This document shows positions 1 through 8,400 of a DNA stretch of 64,000 nucleotides, piece after piece (the first letter of the stretch is position 1; each line of letters starts with the position of its first letter). The notes beneath the pieces were generated by a model. That model searched no databases. It had not been told where the DNA came from and was given only the letters and a program-made list of their open reading frames with translations. Both the position numbers and the translations under genes were made by a program. Source of the stretch: Hydractinia symbiolongicarpus. Lineage: Eukaryota > Cnidaria > Hydrozoa > Anthoathecata > Hydractiniidae. The stretch spans positions 3,658,001-3,722,000 of the forward strand of contig NC_079889.1 in assembly GCF_029227915.1 (NCBI RefSeq), in the 5' to 3' direction.

Positions 1-29
1 ACATAACTTTCCACCTTTTTATTTTTCTG

Positions 30-245
30 AGAATGTTTCCGCTGCAAGTTCAAAAATGTACAGGTAAACAATATCGCACATCCATATAGGTGTCATACCT
101 TTTTCCGAAAAAAACATTATTGCTATTTCAGTTAAACAGAAACATAGAAACAACCTACTGTTAACACTGGACTGAGCACTTGGTACAGGTAAACCGTGTC
201 CCACATAAGTATAGACGTAGTACCATTTTCCCACAAACCTCATCA
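30..245. repeat. Degenerate ~125-bp satellite, first block
   Basis: Two diverged units in tandem. The segment gtacaggtaaac near 57 recurs as gtacaggtaaac near 183, giving a period of about 126 bp. The same unit returns at 1010-1480, so the two blocks are parts of one array split by unrelated sequence that includes the foldback at 331-431. No coding potential. Confidence 0.6.
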
Positions 246-330
246 CAGCTTCGGTTAAAAAAATTCAGGAAACCGCCTGTCGTTATCCTGTCCGGTTAAA
301 AAAATTACTCAGCAATTTTATTTTGCAGCA

Positions 331-431
331 TACCGTAATGCATCGATTAAACGCCGGGGGCGTTTACTAAATATTTTGATATTTAGGGGGGGTGTTTAAT
401 CGAGGGGGCGTTTAATCGATGCATTACGGTA
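331..431. mobile_element. Foldback/MITE-like element with perfect 25-bp arms
   Basis: Arm 331-355 (starting taccgtaatgcatcg) is the exact reverse complement of 407-431 (ending cgatgcattacggta). The 51-bp centre is G-rich on one side and carries further copies of the cgtttaatcga core. Both arms end in TA, which would suit a TA target duplication. It encodes nothing, so it would have to be mobilised in trans. The repeated arm core suggests a short non-autonomous element, but I cannot assign a superfamily. Confidence 0.6.
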
Positions 432-957
432 AGTTTTTTTAACAGTAATAAAAATGGTAGCCACATAACTGCATTTAGCATAAGAGTTATTAAGAACTGA
501 TTTGGGTATTTTCATTTTCTAGTCACAACTACAACCCTAAATACAAAAAAATAATAATGTATCGAACTGAATAATAACTAAAATAAAAAATAACACTAGT
601 TCCCGTATAATCTACGTTTGCAGCCAAAATCTAAAGCTGTTTTGTTTAAGATTTTAATAAGGTTGGAAAACGTGTTGATATATATTTACTCTAAAATGCG
701 AAAACATAAAAAAAAAAATATTCCTCCAGAAGCAAAAAAAGATGAAAAGAAGAGCTACAAGCATGACACCATCACTTCCAAATTAGAACAGCCTTCGCTG
801 TATGTTTCCGTTTTGTTCGGGTTCTGCCTTAATTCCGAAATTGAGCTGCGTCCCACCAAATGACAAAGGTCCTTAAAAACCAGGGTCTTCGCTATTCTTT
901 CAAAAGAAGCTGCGCGCAACCATTTTGAACAGAATACAGCTATTATTAAAGAAACTA
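432..957. other. Non-coding stretch between satellite blocks
   Basis: AT-rich DNA with short unrelated ORFs only. It contains one copy of a short motif, cagctattattaaagaaac (937-955), that recurs near 2133 and 63948. No gene recognised. Confidence 0.5.
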
Positions 958-984
958 GCCGGGAAACCCGGCGTCGAAACGCCG
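958..984. other. Two overlapping, mutually exclusive hairpins
   Basis: gccggg-aaa-cccggc (958-972) and cggcgt-cgaa-acgccg (969-984) are both perfect six-base stems. They share bases 969-972, so only one can form at a time. They lie in a small GC-rich island in otherwise AT-rich DNA. Function unknown; a transposon subterminal structure is one possibility. Confidence 0.5.
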
Positions 985-1009
985 AGGTAAGCCACAGGTC
1001 AAGGTGTGA

Positions 1010-1480
1010 CCCAGCGTTGAACACTCTGTTGAGCGCTTAATAAGAGCCGTAAACTGTGTTACACGATCAGGTGGAGCGCTTTACACCATTATAGTGTTGC
1101 GACTGTAACATATTTATTTAAAAAAAACTTTCCCGCAACGATAGCTGAAATAAAAACAGAGTTTACAAACCGTTGTTACCCTGTCATAGCAAAAACAATC
1201 GGTCACTATTATTTTATTTTGCGGAATAAGATTTTGTGAAAGTTAAAAAATTAATCGTGACACCAGGTTTAGCGCTTAGTACAGTTAAATGGTGACACAC
1301 AGGCGCATAGGGATAATACCCTTTTAAAAAACACTTCATTGCAGCCTGTTTAAATAAAAACAAAAGAAACAGTCCATTGTTAACACATGCTGAGCGGTTA
1401 GTACAGTTAAACTGAGTTGAACGGGCATATAGGCATATTACCCTTTTCCAAAAAAAATTGACGTTGTTGTAATGTGTTGT
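1010..1480. repeat. Degenerate ~125-bp satellite, second block
   Basis: About four diverged units. The segment gcttagtacagttaaatgg near 1270 matches ggttagtacagttaaactg near 1394, a period of 123 bp. A copy near 1035 resembles the unit around 173. The block stops close to 1455-1480, where a broken ORF fragment begins on the minus strand. Confidence 0.6.
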
Positions 1481-1682
1481 TGGCACGCCTTTCCCGTTCC
1501 CGTTCTACATGCCGTTGCCTTAGCATATCAGCATGCTCTTCCCTCCTTTTTTCAGCATTATCAAAATTTTAGTTATGTTGAAAATTGTGCTCAGCATTGT
1601 CATTAGTATTTTGAAATTCAGGACGGACATTGGCGTAGTTATTTTCAAAAAAAATAACTTCATTACCTTCAGGCACATCCAT
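1460..1682 (-). pseudogene. Charge-rich N-terminal ORF fragment, family unknown
   Basis: Reading the minus strand from ATG at 1682 gives an acidic/Asn-rich start (MDVPEGNEVIFFENN), one in-frame TAA near 1571, then an Arg/Glu-rich stretch with the pattern RREEHADMLRQRHVERER. The frame runs out where the satellite begins. Basic, coiled-coil-like N-termini of this kind occur in several transposon proteins, including some Helitron-type ORFs, but no diagnostic motif is present. I therefore call it only a probable mobile-element coding remnant. Visible length is about 74 codons. Confidence 0.35.
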
Positions 1683-1689
1683 TATACTC

Positions 1690-3318
1690 ACAAATAAAGA
1701 TAGCTAGCTAGCTAATAAAAAGAAACCAAGAAAAATTAAAAAGTAGTTTCAAAATTACTGTAATCTTCTTAGAACACCAAAAGTTTTCTCAAAGTATCAC
1801 AAATCAAAGCAAGAACTAAAGCAAATAATTATTAAGAAACTTCCCTTTCCAAATTAAGAAACTTTCCTTTCCAAATGATGATTTCCTTCAATTGTTTTGC
1901 TCAAATTAAAGCTTTGTACTCTTTGCCGGAGAGTAAAAAAACGGCAAAAATGAATCGAGAGGACTGTAATTTCTGATTGGTCCTTTACTGCAAAATGCGA
2001 ATCTGATTGACCCTTTAATAAAGGACAGCGGTAAAAAATATCAAAAAATCTCCACCTTGCGGCTTTAATTTCTTCTTTTTTTTTGGTGCTTGGTAAACAC
2101 AAGTCGCTTTTGACGCACAGGCAGACAGACGACGGCTATTATTAAAGAGACGCGTAACTAATTTGTTTGTAGCTATTTAACTAACAAGTAGAATAAGAGT
2201 TGACGCTATTGCCCTAATATAACCTAAATATGTTTGTACCTGAAATGTGTTTGTATGAAAAAGTCCTACAATTCTATTAAGATTCATGACCTAAGCATAA
2301 GCTGTGCAGAATATAAGACCGACGGACACTTTATCCTCCCGGTAACTGACCGCACCAAAAGATTCCAGGTTTAATAGGGTTAATGCAATGTTCTATAAGT
2401 TGCCTTAAAATACACAACAAAGGGAAGAGATTTATTATTAATTTAATTCCCTTAGAATAAAATGTTTTTAGATTGGTTAACTGTTTATACGCTCGATATA
2501 GGCAAATATGACGTTTTGATGCTCAACAACAAATCAAATGGCTGAATAGCATGCGCGACTTCAAGCGCCGTTTTTGTTCCTCAAGCGTCACTTCAGTGGT
2601 TAAGGGGAAGCGCGATTTATAAAGGTTGAGCCATCTTCCAGAAAACTGTTGCGAAACAGAGGGAAACTAAAAAATGTGCGATAGGTTGAACTCATATTTG
2701 AAAATTGTTTTCACTGTAAAACAAAGTGGGACTTACCCTAACTTAATTGGCAAAAAATACTGTTAACGATTTTCTTATAAAATCTTAATTTGTGGATCGA
2801 GAAACACCTAAGGTCTTAAAATGACAACAGTTTACATTTCAGAACGCATCATGAGTAGCTGGATTAATTTAGAATTCGTCTTGTGATAAGACTAGGGAAA
2901 AGCGTTAAATACAAAGGTGGTTGGAAAGTTACTTATAACCGTTAGAAATAACTGCCCGTTGCTATGGAGATTTATCGCGAAAAGTTTCGAATTTCACAAA
3001 ATGAATCTAAATTTTGCATCAGCATTACTTGCCCGCAAATGCTAACACAAGTTGGATGTTGGATACAGGTAACAGAAAAATCTTTAAATTATGGGAGCTA
3101 CCTTAACTATAAGGAAACGCATGGTCCGAGGGTAAGTTATGCCCCTTTTTTACCCCTACTACATTCAAAAAGGTCCAATTGTAGGTAATACAGGTAAAAA
3201 AAAGTAGTTGTAACTATCACCATGAAGTATAAAAAAAAGTAAAAAAAGTCTAAAATTACGCATGACAGTCTTAAATTATTTTATATTATCAGCAAAAAAT
3301 ATTCTAAAACAATGGAAA
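1690..3318. other. No gene recognised
   Basis: AT-rich intergenic DNA. Short ORFs here match nothing I recognise and lack convincing splice context. A tagc tetranucleotide run lies at about 1702-1715 and a second cggctattattaaagagac motif at 2133-2151. Confidence 0.5.
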
Positions 3319-3320
3319 TA

Positions 3321-3873
3321 CAGTCTACTATCGATAAGTGAAACCTCCACAGGACCGAAAAAATTGTTCCACTTATCGAATGTTCCACTTATCCGAATTG
3401 CTCTATATGTGGAATCGCTATGAAACCGAAAAACAGTTCCACTTATCGAACTTCTCTGTTATCTGAAATCTTAGGAGACCAAGGAAGTTACGAATAATGA
3501 AAAACAGGGGGAGAAACAAAATGAAATTCTTTATAGATATTTATGTTCCACATGATGATTTTTCTTAGCAATGTAGTTATAAAAAATATTCGTTTATACT
3601 ATCTTGTTTTAAACTGTGTGAAGGTTCCTTTTTTAATTAACTTAGAATCTTCCAAGGTACAACGTTTGGAAAAGCTCCACTTATACAAAAAAAATATTAC
3701 TCAAGGGACCAAAAAAATGGTGCCAATTATCGAAAGTTCCACTTATCGAGGGTTCCACTTATCTGTATATAATAAAAGAGGTTTGTTATGGCAAATCCAA
3801 AGGGACCGAGGAAACTGGTTCCACTTAACGGAAGTTTCACTTATCCGGAATTCCACGTATCGAGAGTAGACTG
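3321..3873. mobile_element. pogo/Tigger-like MITE with TA target duplication
   Basis: Terminal inverted repeats: cagtctactatcgataag at 3321 is matched by the reverse complement of the right end finishing at 3873 (cagtctactctcgatacg), with three mismatches in 23 bp. The element is flanked by TA at 3319-3320 and 3874-3875. Inside are at least six degenerate copies of gttccacttatcgaa, several next to gggaccgaaaaaa-type tracts. CAGT ends, TA insertion and repeated gataa-c-gaa subterminal motifs fit Tc1/mariner-superfamily pogo/Tigger elements. No transposase ORF is present, so it is non-autonomous. Confidence 0.65.
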
Positions 3874-3875
3874 TA

Positions 3876-4908
3876 GTTTAGTTCAAGCCGAGTTATCTTT
3901 TTTGTTATTATCATTTTCAGCTATCAGATTTTGCTGTCTGTATAAACTCTTCTTCAGAAAAATATACATGGGTGAAGGCAATATGTATATTATTAAGATA
4001 TCTGAAGTTTGAAAGGAAACAATATCTCTTATAAAATCGTTCTATTTTACATTGCTTGATATAAAATTATTAATAAATACTTTCTACGTATATATTATAT
4101 AAAAATTGAAAATAAAAACATATTTATAAAGAAAAACTGGAAAGAAGCACCATAGATTAAACAATTGGACAGATAGAAAACAAACAAACAAACAAACAAA
4201 CAAGCAAACAAAACCTACTCAAATATTATTTGCATTTTTTTACAAGTTACCAAAAAAATGAAGTAAAATAAAATATGGAATAAGGATATAAGATATAAAC
4301 AAAACAATAAATTTTTCTGTTGCATAAATACGGTACAATATATACAGGCTGTTTGTTAATAGATTTTATAGAGAGAATGCTAGTAACAAACAGTAAACTC
4401 TCATATTTTGGAATAACTTAAGGTTAGCTGCAACTTCAAAAATTTTTAACTGACAAATGCGTTGTCGAAACAGACACCTGATTTTAACTAATCTCTTTCC
4501 AACTTGTATTTGGTACAATCGTGAGCTTAAAGTGCGACAAAAATTTTAAAATGGAAGTTTAAGTCCCCCTGGCTCATGTCATTTCATGTCACTGTGGTAA
4601 AACAAAGGACCAGTACGTTTCGACTTCGTAGAAACCACGTCTGTCAGAAAACTTTCCGGTTAATGGCTGTCGAAAAGGGGGTAACATGTAATATTTTGAA
4701 AGAGATTACAGAAAACTTGACAATTAAATATTACTACTTAAAATTTACAAATGTACAAACCATGTAGTCTTCTCATATTCTTTATTGCCTAGGCTGAAAT
4801 TATTTCGACTGAACATGAATAAAGACTTTTTGCTTACCGTCCTAATATCTACACCATAGTAATTTTAGAAAATTTATCGGCCAAATTTCTAATTAATATT
4901 ATTATGTC
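3876..4908. other. Intergenic; contains (CAAA)n
   Basis: A (caaa) tetranucleotide tract lies at about 4181-4213. The rest is AT-rich DNA downstream of the MASP-like gene. No gene recognised. Confidence 0.5.
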
Positions 4909-4914
4909 TTTATT
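4909..4914 (-). terminator. Polyadenylation signal candidate of the MASP-like gene
   Basis: AATAAA on the minus strand, 15 bases past the stop codon at 4929. This would give a very short 3' UTR. A second AATAAA lies near 4780 on the same strand and is a plausible alternative. Confidence 0.4.
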
Positions 4915-4928
4915 AGGGAACAGTCCTG

Positions 4929-5427
4929 TCATACATATTGCTTTTCTTTTGCATATTTTCCATTACGAAACTTATCGGCAGTTGCGTCCAGGTCTTTTAT
5001 TCTTAAATCCGTTGTTTCTTTAATCCATTTTAAGAATTTCGGAACCTTCGTGTACATGCTGTATTTCTTCATGATATCTGTACATGTCTTTAAATCTAAT
5101 CCGCCCCAAGTTAATACACCACCGAGGTACCACTTTCTCGTCTTATCGTCATACGCAACAAGGCCGCTACCAGGAAGAAGCTTGCATTTGTCGCTGTCTC
5201 CTTTAGGTGGCGTTGTACAAAGTATATCGACTGGTGCAAGTCTTTTTCGATTTTGGCTTTCATCTTTATAACGAGTGGCAAAATGGCTTATATGAATATG
5301 ATTGGTAAAGCTTCCGCAGTTTTCTTTGCTCTCTATCCGTACACAGCGATCGGTAATATATTTTTGACCACTTGTTAACCAACCAGTTGAAACAACATTA
5401 TGACCGGATTTAAAGAGGTGCTTTTGT
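4929..5427 (-). CDS. MASP-like exon 10: protease-like C-terminus with lost nucleophile
   Basis: Starts in phase 2 after tttttacag and reads SGHNVVSTGWLTSG (VxGWG strand), then ILCTTPPKGDSDKCKLLPGS. Aligned on the cysteine before the active site, GDSGGPL becomes LLPGSGL. The Asp189 equivalent (specificity pocket) is retained as Asp658, but the Asp194 and Ser195 equivalents are Leu663 and Pro664 (codon at 5174-5172). TWGG, a following Cys, YTKVPKFLKWI and a charged 28-residue tail complete the domain. The GDS at 656 lies upstream of the conserved Cys and is not the active site. Confidence 0.85.
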
Positions 5428-8400
5428 CTGTAAAAACACAATTTTTTGAAAGTAAGTTTGGAGTTGACATTCTGGATTGGTAAGACGCACTGCACTGAAA
5501 CTTTAGGACTTATGTAACAAATTGCACCGAAGAAGAAGAAGTTTAGTGGACGATTTTTAATGACTACGTCCAAGAGTTAACGTGGTACTTACCGTTTTTC
5601 ATGCGCCAAACAAATGGGTTGCACATAACGCTCGTGTACGCTTACTTTTGCGGACAACTCCAGAATACTGATATCGCTGTGGAGAACATAGTCAAATTTG
5701 CTTGCCATGTGGACCTTTTTTACCTAAATTGCAGAAGGAATTATGGAATACAAGTCGCCCGAGTAGTAGTATTTCAGAACCCAGAAATAAATAATTTACA
5801 ATTTCAAGTACAACTACGATAATCTGTTTGCCACAACCAAAATATTCAGTCTAGCTTACCGATCGTCTTTGTAACTTCCGACTGGTTGCCATTGTATTTA
5901 GATCTTGTACACCAAGAACAATTTCTAAAGTTCCTTTTTCGCCACGTCTTTCTAGTGTATTCTGTATGCAATGTGCCACTAAATAAAAATAGGGTTAAAA
6001 TTGTATTAATTTGTTTTACATTATTGCGGCAGAGAAATAAAGAAGTTATTTCAACTAATGATATGCTGATAACGTCTGCTTTTCTTTTACTTTCTTGCAA
6101 GGTATAGTTATTGTAATGTTTCAAACATACTACGCATGCTTACACTTAGGACATAAATGATGTGTATGAAGAACAATGATTCTTTGTAGAAGAGACTATA
6201 ACCCAGGCCCCGGGGGCACACACTTCGTGTACAAAAGATACGTTTACAATCTAGGATGTTAAAACCTGAAATACCTCCTCCCACCCCTCTACACAAAAAA
6301 AGGATGAATTCAATACTAAAAGGGAAGTTGAATAGAACATTACATTGTTCACTGCCATTGACATTTATAAGTACATGGTTCTCACGTGAAAGTAACATGT
6401 TGAGGACATTTAGAACATACCTGTCAACACAAATTGATCACTGATCAAGATGCCTGAGCATTTAACTTGACCATTCTCTTTTATTACAACCAACCAAGGT
6501 TGAGAATAGGGAATTGCTTTGGCGCGATGGCGTCCTTCATTGCATTTTTGTAATTTTTCATTGTTGCCTTGTGGATATGCTCTACCACACGCTAAATAAT
6601 ATAATACTTAATTTTAACCATAACATTCAACAGTTAGTTGAGATAATATAAGATAAGTAAAGTAATAACATTGTCACTTCGGCATATTTGGCGGAAACTT
6701 ATTTTTTAGCTTTGTTTACAAATTTGCAAAAGCAAATTAATAATTTATTGTAAATTTTTACGCTTTTAATGCAGAAAATCAGTAAAGAAAGTTGCCAATG
6801 TTCTAAAACATTTAACCTATCTGTCGGCATGGACGTATTATATGCCTGTTTAAAATCGTTTTATTTTGCGTGGTTGAGCACTCGGTAATCATAGAGCACA
6901 TAACAATCAGTGACTTACTTTTCACACAGTAAGCTCTTCCCCTACTCCATTCACCATCAACTTTGCATTCGATATGTTTAGGTCCAAATTGATCGTAGAA
7001 TGGAAAGCATGATTGGGTTAGACGATCCTTGTAGTAATAAATAGCTCTGGTGTTTGGCGGAAATGTTCTGTCTCCACGTAGAATGATGTTTTCGTGTGTT
7101 TGGGGAAAATAATCGCAGGTTATTCCTAAAGCAAACAAAAGCATTAATAATAGTGTTGATACAGATGATTGTAGAGAGGTTACTATTGATGTTTTTATGA
7201 CTAAGCTTATATGCTTTAGAAAACAAGGTGTGTGAAAAAAAGTAAATGCATTTGATAAGAAAAAATAGGAATACTATCTGAAATATAATTGTTTGAATGA
7301 CGTACTTAAGCTAAAATAACATTGATACTTGCTAAGTTATTAATTTTATTCCTGCTGTGAAGGGACGGTATCTTGCATTTTTGAAGATAATATGTTTCAA
7401 TGTCTCTGTATTTCTTAATTTACATAAAAATTACCTTCCCCGTCTCCCCGTCCCTCCTCTCCTCGCCCTAAACTTATGTTTTTGTCAAACCTTATTTGAT
7501 AAAGATTAAATGGAGATTATTACTTTCGCATTTTGGAGTAGTTCCCGTCCATGTTCCATCGGACTGGCACGTTCTACTCTGACTTCCACCAACCAATCGA
7601 TACCCTTCGTTGCATGTGAACAAAATTTCTTCTTTGAAAGAAAAGTTTTTTGCGCCCGACAAGCTGCCATCTTCTGGTGGGTAAAGGACTGGACATTTAA
7701 TTCCTAAAATAAAAATTCATCTTCTTTAGTCTCTGATGCAAAAATTCATGCAGACATTGATTACATACTTGGTGTTATCAGTAAATTTGAGCAGTAAAAA
7801 AAGACAATGAAAAGAAACCAGCAAAGGTCCATTGTTTACCTTTTTGATTAGTTTGAAGTGAAGGTGGACTAAGGCTTTATGAAGTTATTTTTATATCATA
7901 CACATACCTTCAAGCCAAAACTTGGCTTTGAACCTCTTTACTTCATCTTCTCTACTGTTACTAGCATCACTGGAGAATTCAACAATTAGCCAGTTGGATT
8001 TTGATCGAAACTTTCTTGGCTTTTGTTCACAATATGGACCATATTTTCCACCTTTATCTTCTATGGCCAGTTGATCGTAAGGACATTTTGATGAATGATG
8101 TGTCTCCAGGTTGAACTAAATGATATAGAAAGTAAGGACCATTTTAGAGCTTTTGTTATGCAACATTCATCTTATTTGCATTAAGCAAAGCTTATAAACA
8201 AGAAAAATATCACACCACTTACGTCTACAAACTCAAGATTAACGTAATAACCAGAATCTGCAGTGATGTGCCAATCGCATGATGCATGTGGAGGGTAATT
8301 TGCAGGGTATTCTGGACTTTCTATTACACCATGTTCTTTGTTGACGAATATGTTTTGACAAACAACTAAAAGTAGATATAGTTGATGTCAGAAATGGAAA

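Noticed and set aside
1854-2102. An 82-codon minus-strand ORF as a small gene.
   Set aside because: No signal peptide, motif or splice context; length is within chance for this region.
5190-5200. GDS residues near the protease active site as the true nucleophile motif.
   Set aside because: This GDS precedes the conserved Cys, whereas the real GDSGGP follows it by one residue. Aligning it as the active site would break the Cys and TWGG spacing.
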